A DNA stretch of 64,000 nucleotides, from the NCBI RefSeq assembly GCF_014698965.1, contig NZ_JACXAE010000086.1:248001-312000 (forward strand), read 5' to 3'. The stretch is from Iningainema tapete BLCC-T55 (lineage in GTDB: Bacteria; Cyanobacteriota; Cyanobacteriia; Cyanobacteriales; Nostocaceae). Below the pieces are notes generated by a model. That model saw only the letters and a list, made by a program, of their open reading frames with translations, did no database searches and was not told where the DNA came from. The translations under genes were made by a program, and so were the position numbers. This document shows, piece by piece, positions 1 through 9,676 of the stretch. Within the stretch, counting starts at the first letter, position 1. Every line of letters begins with the position of its first letter.

Positions 1-2376
1 ACATTAGAACATTCAGAAACAGAAGGGGCGTCAATTGAAAAACCGACAAGTACTGATACAATCACAGTATTAACTGACCTGCTTACAAATGCAAGCAATA
101 ATCCTGAGTCACAAGCATTAGTAAATCAAGCTCCACAATACCCACAAGAAATAGTTCCCGATCTTGAGGAGAGTGGTAATTTAGTTGCGATTGCCCCAAC
201 TCCAGAAATCATCGATGATTATGATGATTTGGAACGATCTTTAAATAATTACGTACCCGCTTCTGCAACTGAAAATTTACTAGATTATCAGGAGAATTCA
301 GAAGAAGCCTTCTCCGCCATTTCTCTGGAACAAGAACAGTTACAACAATTAGAACAAGATTTAGCTGACTTTGATCGCCAGCTAAATTCTTTACTGCAAC
401 CTGTAAGTAACACTCAACCTCAAGAAAATACTGCAACTGCAACAAACGAAGTAATCTTAGAAGGAATAGATTCGTCTGTTCAGAACGAAACTAATCACAC
501 AGAAAAAGAAAATACTGTTGACTCAGTTTGGTATTTGGGATTAGATTTGGGTACAACAGGAATTTCTGCAGCACTACTCAATCGCTCGACAATTGAATTA
601 TATCCTGTGTACTGGTCAGCCGAAAATCTTTCAGTTACATCTAGTTCTACACAATCTCAACGTTTACCAGCAGAAGTTTATCTACCCGCAGAAGCGATAA
701 CCGAAACAGAACAGATCCCAGTTATTGCACCTGTTGCAGTTCAACCGCATCATCTCTTCTCAGCCCAATTAAAGCCGTATTTACAAATTTGTCTTCCTTA
801 CAAAGATCAAGGGCAATGGACACCAGTGTTACAATTAAACGAACTTTCTACAGTTCCGTTAGTTTGGGTTGTGCGATCGCTCGCCAAATTGCTCTTGACA
901 TTGAAGTCAGATCGTAGTAGTACAACCTTAGGCTTAACGGCGGCGGCAATTGGTTTAGACCAAAAAACCTTCCATACTATTATTAATAACATTGCTGGTG
1001 TCATCTGTACTTGCCCGTCTAATTGGTCGGAACAATATCGTTTCAATGTGCGCGAAGCAATACTTACAAGTATGTTAGTGCAGCATCCACAACAAGTGTT
1101 TTTTGTCGAAGAAGCCATCGCCAGCTTACTACCAGAACTTGATGGCGCTAACGGTGAGCAAGTAAAATTAAGCGCTCATCAAGGAAACTTTTCCGTCAAA
1201 ACTAGCGATCATTCTCTATTAGGCAACACTCTCATCGTTAGTATTGGCGCTAACACAACAGAAATGGCGCTAGTCGATGTGCCAGAAATCTTAGAAGATT
1301 TAACACACAGTGATTTCATGCTCCACGGTTTTGCTTATGCCGGAGCGGGAATAGAGCAAGACATTATTTGCCAATTGCTGCTTCCACCTAAATGGCGACA
1401 ACCGCGAACCTTTGTTGAGGATGAGAACAAAAATGAACAGAGCCTAAGACACTGGAGTCCGGCGATCGCTGGTTTAGATCAAATGCTCCTATCAAGTTTA
1501 AAATGGGAAGAGCTAAACTTACCTCGACCCGGAGAACCAGATATTATAGATCGCATTCGCCTCCAGCAGCGTTTAGAAAGTTCTCTGCTTGGCAAGGGTG
1601 TGCAAGAGGCAGCGATCGCACTCAAACTCATCTTACAACACCAAGACTCTTTTACCTTAGAATTAGCAGATCAACAGTGGGTATTACAGCGGCGAGACTT
1701 AGAAAGCCAAGTATTTGTCCCATTTGTACGTCGCTTAAATCGAGAACTCAACAGATTGCTCATCGCTAAAGGCATCCCCACCGAAGCAATTAATCAAGCA
1801 ATTTTGACTGGTGGAGTAGGTTCCGTAGGCGCAGTCAGCCGTTGGTTACGGCAAAAACTGCCCAATGCTAAGATGATTCAAAACCCTAACAAAAGTGATA
1901 GCGCTCCTACTTGTAGTCGGGTAGCCTACGGATTGGCTTTGTTGCCACTACATCCCCAAGTTTTAGAGGTTCCCCGACAACAATATACTGACTATTTCTT
2001 GTTTAGCGAATTACTACAGCTTTTACCCGAGCGAACTATTTCCTTCAGCGAAATTGTGCAATTATTTGAGAATCGTGGGATCAACACTCGTAGCTGTCAG
2101 CAACGCCTACTAGCTTTCTTAGAAGGTGAGCTACCTCCAGGTTTAATTCCATCAGCTACAGATTTTACCTGGCTTACTCAAAGTTCAAAGGAAAATTCTG
2201 ACTATCAGGCAATTTCTGCTGCACCACTGTTTGAAAAACAAGGAAGTCTCAACTACCGTCCCAATTCCCACCAACGACAACACGTACTGCGCTATTTGGA
2301 TGCAATCAAAGCTAGTACTCAGCAATCACTCTCTGAACCTTATACAGTTAATTTTGCTGTAGGAGTTGTTCAATGA
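1..2376 (+). CDS. Hsp70/actin-fold (ASKHA) ATPase-like protein, 5' partial
   Basis: The reading frame is open from the first base of the window, so the gene starts upstream; at least 791 residues are visible. The first ~175 visible residues are acidic and Gln/Ser/Thr rich, and probably disordered. An actin/Hsp70-type ATPase core follows: a phosphate-1 motif (LGLDLGTTGIS, bases ~535-567), a phosphate-2-like motif (IVSIGANTTEMALVDV, ~1234-1281) and an adenosine motif (AILTGGVGSVGAV, ~1798-1836). The region after the adenosine motif is not a recognisable peptide-binding domain, so this is Hsp70-like rather than DnaK. The fold assignment is firm from the three motifs; the cellular role is unknown. 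A strong hairpin follows the stop codon. Confidence 0.8.
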   Translation, partial: TLEHSETEGASIEKPTSTDTITVLTDLLTNASNNPESQALVNQAPQYPQEIVPDLEESGNLVAIAPTPEIIDDYDDLERSLNNYVPASATENLLDYQENSEEAFSAISLEQEQLQQLEQDLADFDRQLNSLLQPVSNTQPQENTATATNEVILEGIDSSVQNETNHTEKENTVDSVWYLGLDLGTTGISAALLNRSTIELYPVYWSAENLSVTSSSTQSQRLPAEVYLPAEAITETEQIPVIAPVAVQPHHLFSAQLKPYLQICLPYKDQGQWTPVLQLNELSTVPLVWVVRSLAKLLLTLKSDRSSTTLGLTAAAIGLDQKTFHTIINNIAGVICTCPSNWSEQYRFNVREAILTSMLVQHPQQVFFVEEAIASLLPELDGANGEQVKLSAHQGNFSVKTSDHSLLGNTLIVSIGANTTEMALVDVPEILEDLTHSDFMLHGFAYAGAGIEQDIICQLLLPPKWRQPRTFVEDENKNEQSLRHWSPAIAGLDQMLLSSLKWEELNLPRPGEPDIIDRIRLQQRLESSLLGKGVQEAAIALKLILQHQDSFTLELADQQWVLQRRDLESQVFVPFVRRLNRELNRLLIAKGIPTEAINQAILTGGVGSVGAVSRWLRQKLPNAKMIQNPNKSDSAPTCSRVAYGLALLPLHPQVLEVPRQQYTDYFLFSELLQLLPERTISFSEIVQLFENRGINTRSCQQRLLAFLEGELPPGLIPSATDFTWLTQSSKENSDYQAISAAPLFEKQGSLNYRPNSHQRQHVLRYLDAIKASTQQSLSEPYTVNFAVGVVQ

Positions 2377-2404
2377 CAATTTAGATTGCCCACCCAAGAT
2401 CCCT

Positions 2405-2437
2405 AGATACCCGACTTCTTAAAGAAGTCGGGTATCT
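2405..2437. terminator. 16-bp perfect hairpin between convergent genes
   Basis: Arms AGATACCCGACTTCTT (2405-2420) and its exact complement (2422-2437) lie between the stop codons of the Hsp70-like gene (+) and the XRE gene (-). It can act as a bidirectional terminator. The same core palindrome recurs at 52023-52055, also between convergent genes. Confidence 0.7.
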
Positions 2438-2444
2438 TGTTTAC

Positions 2445-2981
2445 TCAAGAGACTTTAGTTTTAACATTCATTTTTTCAGAGCGCCATTTGCGCCATTTTT
2501 CTGCGCTTTGTTTACCTGCTTCTATTTCCTCAAAATCTACTTGTACAGTTGCAGTTTCAAATTCTATCCCCAAAGCAGCACTAACTTCGAGGATTTCTAC
2601 AAAACTGGCACATTGATAATCAGTTTTTTCGTATTCCTGAACTCGTTGTTCTTCGATTCCTAATATATCAGCAAGTTCTTTCCGACTCATTTTTGCTGCT
2701 ATTCGAGCTTTAATTAAAGCATCTGGTAACTTGTGTAAAGATTCAACTTTAATGTTAATTTGCTGGCTATTATCACAATTTATAAGTCTTTCATATTCTG
2801 CTATTTCTTCTTGTAATTTATCTAAGTGACATTGTAATGCGCTTCTATTCAGTTCCCAGCGCTCAGGATCATTTCTTTTTCTTTCTTCATCTTTTTCCAT
2901 TACGGCTATTGATTTTTTAAACTTCTCTACCCATTCTTGAGAAACTTGATACTCTAATTCATCTTTAATCATGGTTCCCAC
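2445..2981 (-). CDS. XRE-family helix-turn-helix protein (probable antitoxin/regulator)
   Basis: 178 residues. The N-terminal ~80 residues are charged and probably coiled-coil. A Cro/C1-type helix-turn-helix lies at about residues 84-135 (pattern ALIKARIAAKMSRKELADIL followed by an IEEQRVQEYE recognition segment). Its start overlaps the end of the upstream nucleotidyltransferase-like gene by 13 bases, so the two are translationally coupled. This arrangement suggests a DNA-binding partner that represses the operon and may neutralise the other protein, as in two-gene toxin-antitoxin modules. The DNA-binding fold is clear; the antitoxin role is inferred from context only. Confidence 0.7.
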   Translation of the reverse strand: MGTMIKDELEYQVSQEWVEKFKKSIAVMEKDEERKRNDPERWELNRSALQCHLDKLQEEIAEYERLINCDNSQQINIKVESLHKLPDALIKARIAAKMSRKELADILGIEEQRVQEYEKTDYQCASFVEILEVSAALGIEFETATVQVDFEEIEAGKQSAEKWRKWRSEKMNVKTKVS

Positions 2982-3415
2982 CTCATTAAATCTATAGCAA
3001 TAATGCCTTTCCTATTTCCCCGTCTATCACTTTGAAAAAACTCAAACGAATTGTCTCCATAACTACCAACAGGTTGGTTAGAAGGAAAAATCTCACCTTT
3101 ATACTTGGCTTTCTGCCCAGCACGGTCATAATGATTGAGCAATCGAGGTGCATTAATTCTGAGATAATCGATATCGACAGTTTCGTTATCGTAACAGGCA
3201 TCAAAATCACCAGGGTTAGGTTCAATGGTAACAAAACTACCATTGATATAAATAGTTCTACAGCCTGCTGCTTTTAATTGTGTCATGGTCAGAAACAAAC
3301 CATCTATCATCTGTTGTCTTTTGAAATTAGTACTGAATCTTTCTACAAACTCCTCCCATTCCGCCCAATGTACCCCTGGTGGTAAATTACCGTTTTCATC
3401 GAATTCTGGAATCAC
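2969..3415 (-). CDS. DUF6932-like nucleotidyltransferase-fold protein
   Basis: 148 residues. It opens with a segment rich in Pro and Gly (EFDENGNLPPGVHW) and carries GSFVT (G59-S60) followed by PGDFDACYD with D70 and D72. This is the Gly-Ser plus Asp-x-Asp arrangement of minimal nucleotidyltransferases. I recall this pattern from proteins annotated DUF6932. The C-terminal half (residues ~90-148) has no motif I recognise apart from a final IDL that could supply a third acidic residue. It is the first gene of a two-gene operon with an XRE protein, so it may be the effector of a toxin-antitoxin-like pair; no activity can be assigned from sequence. Confidence 0.65.
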   Translation of the reverse strand: MIPEFDENGNLPPGVHWAEWEEFVERFSTNFKRQQMIDGLFLTMTQLKAAGCRTIYINGSFVTIEPNPGDFDACYDNETVDIDYLRINAPRLLNHYDRAGQKAKYKGEIFPSNQPVGSYGDNSFEFFQSDRRGNRKGIIAIDLMRWEP

Positions 3416-3568
3416 TTCTCACAACACGAGTTAATTAACTAGTTAAAAATATAACACAGTAGTACATACTTGAAAACGGATTGTAAGCTTCCTGAAGCGG
3501 CGATCGCACTATCTAAGTACTCCAGCCGAATTAATTACACAAACTTTTCTCCTGACTCATGTCTCCCA

Positions 3569-3672
3569 GGGCTATTTCATTCTTCCGCCATCCGCCTAGA
3601 ACTGAAGTTCTAGGCTAACAGTTTAGTCGGTTAAAACCGACTAAACTGTTGATTTACAGTCCGTTTTAACGG
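3569..3672. repeat. Cluster of palindromes, MITE-like
   Basis: Three adjacent palindromes: 3594-3615 (10-bp arms around GA), 3617-3650 (16-bp arms around AA, reading AACAGTTTAGTCGGTT) and 3661-3672. The left flank (GGGCTATTTCATTCT) and the phrase ACTGAAGTTCTAGGCT recur together at 41620-41688, so this is a dispersed family. No coding capacity is present. Confidence 0.7.
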
Positions 3673-3741
3673 TTTGGGAGCGCTACTCGCGCCATGAACT
3701 GAAGTACATGACATGGCGAACTTACCTGATTCTAATTTCGG

Positions 3742-3832
3742 TATAGCAGTCCTAAATGATTTGTAAACACAACAACTTCTTCTTGACGCTCTTGGCGTCT
3801 TGGCGGTTCATAACTCAATTAGGATTGCTATA
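3742..3832. repeat. Small element bounded by inverted repeats
   Basis: TATAGCAGTCCTAAAT (3742-3757) and the near-complement ending TTAGGATTGCTATA (3817-3832) bound a 91-base element with one mismatch between the arms. The interior contains a Gly-Cys-Gly-rich phrase (CTTGGCGTCTTGGCG) seen in other cyanobacterial spacers. It looks like a non-autonomous miniature element. Confidence 0.6.
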
Positions 3833-4283
3833 GCCATGATTGAGGACTACTATAGATTTTTATTAATAGTTATTATAAACTAATCTTCAATTTATCTATG
3901 AATCATCAATAAACGTCAATAAATATCATAGATTCTATTCTAAATAATAGAGTGAACAGCTAATTTACTTCAGATATATAAAGTTTTTCTTATAGTTCCA
4001 ATCTAATATTTATTTAAGAATTAGGGGATCAAAGTTAACCATTGGGGCAAAAAAAGCTGTAAGCTATTTTCAACAACATAAATAAAGGTCTTGAAAAACA
4101 CTCCAAATAAACGTAAGTGAAATGACATATTTTTTATAAGTCCTTCACTCTTGCCTTCTCTGTTAGAGACAGGTTAACCACTTGTAACTATATAGAGAAT
4201 CTCATTACACATTTTATAGCGCAGGAAATAACAGTTTCTCTGCCAGAATTGTCATGCCATAAATTTCATTTTTAGGAGATCTT

Positions 4284-5642
4284 ATGACTTCACGACGTAA
4301 ATTTTTGTTAACAGCAGGAGTATCTGCCAGTGCTGTATTACTCAAAGGCTGTTTGGGAAACCCCCCCGATAGCTTAACTGGCGGTAGTGTTCAAGCACAG
4401 CAATCAGCACAACAAGCTGCAGCGAACCTAAGCCCTGAACAAAAACCAGAAACTCCCAAAGTAAAACTAGGATATATACCAATTGTTGAAGCAGCTCCTT
4501 TTATCATTGCAAAAGAAAAAGGCTTCTTCGCCAAGTACGGTATGACAGAAGTTGAACTCTTAAAACAAGCTTCTTGGGGTTCAATGCGGGATAACACAGA
4601 AATTGGATCCTCTGGTGGTGGAGTTGATGGAGGGCAATATCAAATGCCCATGCCCCATTTGATTACAGAAGGCTTAATCACCAAGGGCAATGCCAAAATT
4701 CCCATGTACGTGCTGGCACAATTAATTACTCAAGGAAATGGGATTGCAGTTGCCAGTAAACACCAAGGAAAAGGTATTGAACTCAACTTAGCTAAAGCAG
4801 GAAAACCCATTTTCGATCAGTTAAAATCTGCAAAAACACCCTTTACCGCTGCCTTTACCTTTGCTCAAGTTAACCAAGATTTCTGGATTCGATACTGGTT
4901 AGCAGCAGGCGGTATTAACCCTGATACTGATGTGAAATTAATTCCAGTGCCAGCAGCGCAAACAGTCGCCAACATGAAAACGGGTACGATGGACGCTTTC
5001 AGTACTGGAGATCCCTGGCCCTTTAGAATTGTGAAAGATAAGATCGGCTACATGGCAATGTTGACAGCCGAAATGTGGAAGAATCACCCCGAAGAATACT
5101 TTGCCATGAGAGCAGATTGGGTTGACAAAAATCCCAAAGCAACCAAAGCAATTTTAAAAGGCATTATGGAGGCTCAACAGTGGTTGGATAATTTTGACAA
5201 CCGCAAAGAAGCAGCAAAAATCCTGGCGGGACGGAATTATTTCCAAGTGCCAGTAGACGTTTTACTCGAACCATTCCAAGGGAAGTATGACATGGGAGAT
5301 GGACGGGTTATTAATGATAAATCAATGGCTGCTTACTATTGGAAAGATGAAAAAGGTAGCGTTTCCTATCCCTACAAGAGCCATGATATGTGGTTTATCA
5401 CCGAAAGTGTCCGTTGGGGCTTTTTACCAAAAGATTACTTGACAAAAGCTAAGGCATTAATTGATAAAGTTAACCGCGAAGATATTTGGAAACAAGCGGC
5501 TAAAGAAGCCGGAATTACTGCTGCAGACATTCCCACAAGTACATCCCGTGGAGTAGAAGAATTTTTTGATGGAGTCAAGTTTGATCCAGAAAAACCAGAA
5601 GAATACCTCAAGAGTCTCAAAATCAAAAAAGTCAGCGTTTAA
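4284..5642 (+). CDS. nrtA: Nitrate-type ABC transporter substrate-binding protein NrtA
   Basis: 452 residues. The N-terminus (TSRRKFLLT... then LLKGC at residues 19-23) combines a twin-arginine signal with a lipobox-like Cys, so the protein is exported and probably lipid-anchored in the plasma membrane. The mature part is the NrtA/CmpA fold ([64 protein letters not shown]). W98, Q150 and a Lys at ~266 (MWKNHPEE) sit close to positions that I recall contacting nitrate in the Synechocystis protein. This favours nitrate over bicarbonate, but CmpA is closely similar and cannot be excluded. First gene of nrtABCD. No nirA or narB is next to it in this window. Confidence 0.8.
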   Translation: MTSRRKFLLTAGVSASAVLLKGCLGNPPDSLTGGSVQAQQSAQQAAANLSPEQKPETPKVKLGYIPIVEAAPFIIAKEKGFFAKYGMTEVELLKQASWGSMRDNTEIGSSGGGVDGGQYQMPMPHLITEGLITKGNAKIPMYVLAQLITQGNGIAVASKHQGKGIELNLAKAGKPIFDQLKSAKTPFTAAFTFAQVNQDFWIRYWLAAGGINPDTDVKLIPVPAAQTVANMKTGTMDAFSTGDPWPFRIVKDKIGYMAMLTAEMWKNHPEEYFAMRADWVDKNPKATKAILKGIMEAQQWLDNFDNRKEAAKILAGRNYFQVPVDVLLEPFQGKYDMGDGRVINDKSMAAYYWKDEKGSVSYPYKSHDMWFITESVRWGFLPKDYLTKAKALIDKVNREDIWKQAAKEAGITAADIPTSTSRGVEEFFDGVKFDPEKPEEYLKSLKIKKVSV

Positions 5643-5669
5643 CGTTTGCTAATGGCTAAGAGCAATCAG

Positions 5670-5714
5670 CAATTAACAATTAACAATCAGCAATTAACAA
5701 TTAACAATTAACAA
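5670..5714 (+). repeat. Heptamer tandem repeat (CAATTAA)
   Basis: Imperfect tandem copies of CAATTAA/CAATCAG fill most of the nrtA-nrtB gap and end just before the AAGGAG ribosome site of nrtB. The same heptamer occupies the nrtB-nrtC and nrtC-nrtD gaps. Confidence 0.85.
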
Positions 5715-5729
5715 ATTAAGGAGAATAAA

Positions 5730-6569
5730 ATGACAACCGTACAAAGACGCGCAACAATGCCCAGTTTTGACAATAGCTTAATTGCCCGTCTACAAAAGCA
5801 ATTTCCCAATATTGTGCCGCCTGCTATTGCTTTAATTATCTTCTTAATTTTGTGGCAACTATTTTCTTGGCTTCCCGGAGCTACATTACCAGGTCCAATT
5901 CAAGTGATCCAAGATACCTGGATACTAATCTTCTGGCCCTTTTATGACAGGGGTGGGATCGATAAAGGTTTATTTTGGCAAATTTGGGCAAGTTTACAGC
6001 GGGTAGCTATCAGTTATACATTGGCAGCAATTGTTGGTATTGGCTTGGGCATTTTGATTGGTGTGAACAAAACAATGTCCAAAGCTTTAGATCCCCTGTT
6101 TCAGTTACTGCGTACCGTACCACCTTTGGCTTGGGTGCCTATTTCTCTAGCAGCTTTGCGTCAAAACGAACCAGCAGCTTTGTTCGTAATTTTCATCACG
6201 GCAATTTGGCCCATCTTAATCAACACTGCTGTGGGAGTTACTCAAATCCCTCAAGACTACAACAACGTTGCTAAAGTTCTGCAACTGAGCAAAAAAGAAT
6301 ATTTCTTCAATATCCTCATACCTGCTGCCCTTCCCTACATTTTTACTGGCTTAAGAATAGCGATCGGTTTGGCTTGGTTGGCAATTATCGCAGCAGAAAT
6401 CGTGATGTCAGGTATTGTCGGAATTGGCTTTTTCATCTGGAATGCCTACCAGAATAACGCGATTAGTGAGGTGATATTAGCTCTAGTCTACATCGGTGTT
6501 GTCGGTCTGATACTAGACAAATTGATGGCTTGGGTACAAACTTTAATTCTGCCAGCAGAACAAAAATAG
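5730..6569 (+). CDS. nrtB: ABC transporter permease NrtB
   Basis: 279 residues with about six hydrophobic segments. It carries the cytoplasmic EAA-type loop (AALPYIFTGLRIAIGLAWLAII, residues ~202-223) that docks on the ATPases. Family: NrtB/CmpB/SsuC permeases, which form a homodimer in the plasma membrane. The length is normal for the family. A strong AAGGAG lies upstream of the ATG. It sits 87 bases after nrtA and ~100 bases before nrtC, and the gaps are filled by repeats rather than promoters, so it is presumably co-transcribed with its neighbours. Confidence 0.85.
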   Translation: MTTVQRRATMPSFDNSLIARLQKQFPNIVPPAIALIIFLILWQLFSWLPGATLPGPIQVIQDTWILIFWPFYDRGGIDKGLFWQIWASLQRVAISYTLAAIVGIGLGILIGVNKTMSKALDPLFQLLRTVPPLAWVPISLAALRQNEPAALFVIFITAIWPILINTAVGVTQIPQDYNNVAKVLQLSKKEYFFNILIPAALPYIFTGLRIAIGLAWLAIIAAEIVMSGIVGIGFFIWNAYQNNAISEVILALVYIGVVGLILDKLMAWVQTLILPAEQK

Positions 6570-6570
6570 C

Positions 6571-6660
6571 CAATAGCTAACGGCTAATTGTTAATAGTAA
6601 AAGTTCAATTAGCCATTAGCCATCAGCAATTAGCAATTAGCAATTAACAATTAACAAACA
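6571..6660 (+). repeat. Heptamer tandem repeat in nrtB-nrtC gap
   Basis: CAATTAG/CAATTAA heptamers, clearest at 6627-6659, preceded by a related inverted run (TAGCTAACGGCTAATTGTTAATAG). It leaves no recognisable Shine-Dalgarno ahead of nrtC. Confidence 0.8.
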
Positions 6661-6670
6661 TCAAACTACT

Positions 6671-8674
6671 ATGTCTGTATTCGTTGCTGTTGACCAAATT
6701 GATAAGGTTTTTGAATTAACTGGTGGTGGTAAATACGTTGCCCTCAAAGGAATCGACCTCCAGATTAAGAAGGGAGAATTTGTTTCACTGATTGGTCACT
6801 CCGGTTGTGGCAAATCCACATTATTAAATATGATTGCCGGATTGGATCTACCTTCAGAAGGAGTTGTAACACTGGAAGGAAAAAGAATCACCAAACCAGG
6901 CCCAGATCGGATGGTGGTATTCCAGAATTATTCTCTCTTACCTTGGCGGACAGTACGGGAAAATATTGCCCTAGCTGTGGATTCAGTAGTCAAGGATTTA
7001 CCAGCAGGAGAACGCCGCGCAATTGTCGAAAAACACATTGATATGGTGGGTTTACGTCCCCATGCTGACAAACAACCAGGAATGTTATCTGGTGGACAAA
7101 AACAGCGGGTGGCGATCGCTCGTGCTTTAGCAATTCGTCCCAAGTTGCTACTCCTTGACGAACCATTTGGGGCATTAGACGCACTCACACGGGGTAACTT
7201 GCAAGAACAGTTGATGCAAATCTGTCAAGAAAACCAAGTTACTGCCGTAATGGTGACACATGACGTAGACGAAGCAGTGCTACTATCTGATCGAATTGTC
7301 ATGCTCACCAACGGACCAGAATCGAAAATTGGTAGCATCTTAGAAGTAGACATTCCTCGACCCCGCAAGCGGATGGAAGTAGTAGAACATCCCAGCTACT
7401 ACAGCTTGCGCAGTGAAATGATTTACTTCCTCAACCAGCAAAAACGCATCAAGAAACTCAGAGCGAGAAAAACAGCAAACATCTCCCGTCATGGCTTAGA
7501 AAAAATTAACCTTGACATTGGCTTTGTGCCCTTGACAGCTTGCGCACCTCTTGCTGTAGCAAAAGAAAAAGGTTTCTTTACCAAACATGGATTAGATGAA
7601 GTCAACCTTGTGCGGGAAACTAGCTGGCGGGGCATTGTCGATGGTATCGCAGGAGGGTACTTAGATGCAGCACAAATGCCATCAGGAATGCCCATATGGT
7701 TAACCTTGGGTGGAAATGAAAACCAACCCCTGCCCGTAGTTACAGCCCTTACCATGACTCGCAATGGTAATGCCATCACTTTATCTAGGCGTTTCTACGA
7801 TCAAGGAGTGCAAAACGTTTCCGACTTTAAATACTACCTGAGAAGCACCGAAAACTTACGGCATACAATGGGCGTAGTGCATCCCAGTTCCATGCACAAC
7901 TTACTGTTACGCTACTGGTTAGCAGCAGGTGGTATAGATCCCGACATCGATGTTGACATTAAAACCATCCCGCCTGCCCAGATGGTAGCTGACTTGAAAG
8001 CCGGAAGTATTGATGGTTACTGTGTAGGCGAACCTTGGAACTATCGTGCCGCCTTGGAAGGTATAGGCTTTACAATTGCCACCGATTTAGAAGTATGGCT
8101 CGGACACCCAGGTAAAGTTCTTGGTGTCAGAGAAGATTGGGCAGCAGCTTATCCTAATACTCATATTGCCTTAACCAAAGCTCTGCTAGAAGCTTGCTAT
8201 TACTGTTCACTTCCAGAAAATGCAGAAGAAATTCGGCAAATTTTGGCACGGGCAGAATACGTAAGCACTGATATAAGTTACATCCAAATCGAAGATCCAA
8301 ATTATAACAGTTGTAGCTTAGACCATCCCATGCAAGAGTACGCCCACCACCAGTTTTATGCCCAATCAGCCATCAACCGCCCCAGTAGAACTGAGCAAAT
8401 TTGGATTATGACTCAATTAGCGCGTTGGGGTGATACTCCCTTCCCCAGAAACTGGGTGGAAATCGTCGAAAGAGTGTGCCGAGTAGGTGTATTTAGCACC
8501 GCCGCACGAGAACTAGGATTAGACATTAGTTACACTCGTCAGCCAATCCAACTATTTGATGGTACACCCTTCAATGCTGATGACCCCATCGCATATCTCA
8601 ACAGCTTAAATATCAAACGCGATTTTTCAGTCGCAGAAGTAGTCATCGATCAACCAACCAGAAAAGTAGCGTAA
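6671..8674 (+). CDS. nrtC: ABC transporter ATPase fused to NrtA-like domain, NrtC
   Basis: 667 residues in two parts. Residues 1-~260 are an ABC ATPase: Walker A GHSGCGKST (42-50), signature LSGGQKQR (139-146), Walker B LLLLDEP (159-165). Residues ~275-660 are a cytoplasmic copy of the NrtA solute-binding fold ([44 protein letters not shown]). In NrtC this domain has a regulatory rather than ligand-delivery role. The ATPase-plus-binding-domain architecture is diagnostic of NrtC/CmpC. No clear ribosome site precedes the ATG; heptamer repeats fill the upstream gap. Confidence 0.88.
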   Translation: MSVFVAVDQIDKVFELTGGGKYVALKGIDLQIKKGEFVSLIGHSGCGKSTLLNMIAGLDLPSEGVVTLEGKRITKPGPDRMVVFQNYSLLPWRTVRENIALAVDSVVKDLPAGERRAIVEKHIDMVGLRPHADKQPGMLSGGQKQRVAIARALAIRPKLLLLDEPFGALDALTRGNLQEQLMQICQENQVTAVMVTHDVDEAVLLSDRIVMLTNGPESKIGSILEVDIPRPRKRMEVVEHPSYYSLRSEMIYFLNQQKRIKKLRARKTANISRHGLEKINLDIGFVPLTACAPLAVAKEKGFFTKHGLDEVNLVRETSWRGIVDGIAGGYLDAAQMPSGMPIWLTLGGNENQPLPVVTALTMTRNGNAITLSRRFYDQGVQNVSDFKYYLRSTENLRHTMGVVHPSSMHNLLLRYWLAAGGIDPDIDVDIKTIPPAQMVADLKAGSIDGYCVGEPWNYRAALEGIGFTIATDLEVWLGHPGKVLGVREDWAAAYPNTHIALTKALLEACYYCSLPENAEEIRQILARAEYVSTDISYIQIEDPNYNSCSLDHPMQEYAHHQFYAQSAINRPSRTEQIWIMTQLARWGDTPFPRNWVEIVERVCRVGVFSTAARELGLDISYTRQPIQLFDGTPFNADDPIAYLNSLNIKRDFSVAEVVIDQPTRKVA

Positions 8675-8675
8675 T

Positions 8676-8752
8676 GAGCGCTAATAGCTAATAGCTAATG
8701 GTTAATAGAGCAATTAGCTATTAACAATAAACAATTAACAATTAACAAATCA
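8676..8752 (+). repeat. Heptamer tandem repeat in nrtC-nrtD gap
   Basis: An inverted run of TAATAGC-type heptamers is followed by CAATTAG/CAATTAA copies up to the nrtD ATG. Same family as at 5670 and 6627. Confidence 0.8.
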
Positions 8753-8754
8753 CC

Positions 8755-9621
8755 ATGAACACAAACTCTTTTACTCAAACCAGTAGACAGCAATTAGGAC
8801 AACCATTGACAGCAGCTACAAAACGCCGTCAAGAGCCATTCTTAGAAATCAAGAACGTTACCAAAGTTTATCCAACAAAAAAAGGACCTTTTACCGTACT
8901 TGATGGCGTTAACCTTAATGTAGACCAAGGTGAATTTATCTGCGTTATCGGTCACTCTGGTTGTGGTAAATCAACGCTGCTAAATATGGTTTCTGGTTTT
9001 AACTTTCCTACTTCCGGACAAGTACTCCTAGAAGGAAAGCCAATCACCAAACCAGGTCCAGATCGGATGGTAGTATTCCAAAACTACGCTTTACTACCTT
9101 GGCGCACTGCTTATGAAAATATCTACTTAGCAGTTAACGCTGTTCATTCTGACAAGTCACTAGCTGATAAAAGGTCGATTGTCTGGGAACATTTGACAAT
9201 GGTAGGATTGGCGGATGCTGCTCATAAAAAGCCACCTCAAATGTCTGGCGGTATGAGACAGCGGGTTTCCATCGCCCGTGCTTTGGCAATTCGTCCCAAA
9301 GTTTTGATTTTAGATGAACCTTTCGGAGCGTTGGATGCTATTACTAAGGAGGAGTTGCAGGAAGAACTATTAAAAATTTGGAACGAGAACCGCTGCACAG
9401 TGCTAATGATTACCCATGATATTGATGAAGCACTGTTTTTAGCAGACAAATTAGTGATGATGACTAACGGTCCCCACGCTAAAATTGGCGAAGTCATGGA
9501 GATTCCGTTCTCTCGTCCTCGCGATCGCGCCCGCATTATGGAAGATCCGCAATACTACCAATTGCGTAACTACGCCTTAGATTTCCTCTTCAATCGCTTT
9601 GCTCATGATGATGTAGGCTAA
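8755..9621 (+). CDS. nrtD: ABC transporter ATPase NrtD
   Basis: 288 residues: Walker A GHSGCGKST (66-74), signature MSGGMRQR (163-170), Walker B VLILDEP (183-189), H-loop near MITHDIDEA. A ~30-residue N-terminal extension precedes the ATPase domain. NrtD pairs with NrtC to drive the NrtB permease; it lacks the NrtC-type binding domain. Last gene of the operon; the next gene is on the other strand and no narB follows. The 3' flank is a palindromic AATTACGAATT-type repeat (9622-9680). Confidence 0.88.
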   Translation: MNTNSFTQTSRQQLGQPLTAATKRRQEPFLEIKNVTKVYPTKKGPFTVLDGVNLNVDQGEFICVIGHSGCGKSTLLNMVSGFNFPTSGQVLLEGKPITKPGPDRMVVFQNYALLPWRTAYENIYLAVNAVHSDKSLADKRSIVWEHLTMVGLADAAHKKPPQMSGGMRQRVSIARALAIRPKVLILDEPFGALDAITKEELQEELLKIWNENRCTVLMITHDIDEALFLADKLVMMTNGPHAKIGEVMEIPFSRPRDRARIMEDPQYYQLRNYALDFLFNRFAHDDVG

Positions 9622-9676
9622 ATTCGTAATTGCTAATTCGTAATTCATAATTATCAATTAAATTACGAATTACGAA

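Larger units (their letters stand above)
3416..4283. other. Gene-free region upstream of nrtA
   Basis: 868 bases with no convincing coding frame. The left half holds palindromic repeats (3569-3672) and an inverted-repeat element (3742-3832). The right half (3840-4283) is very A+T rich and must hold the nrtA promoter. The only approach to an NtcA site (GTA-N8-TAC) is GTA-N8-GAC at 4113-4126, with one mismatch and no well-spaced -10 hexamer, so I do not call it. nrtA has a good Shine-Dalgarno AGGAGA at 4274-4279. Confidence 0.6.

Noticed and set aside
3032-3277. Plus-strand 81-codon frame
   Set aside because: It is antisense to the nucleotidyltransferase-like gene, which has recognisable motifs.
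4113-4126. NtcA-like site GTA-N8-GAC upstream of nrtA
   Set aside because: One mismatch to GTA-N8-TAC and no -10 hexamer at the 20-24-base spacing expected of NtcA-activated promoters.
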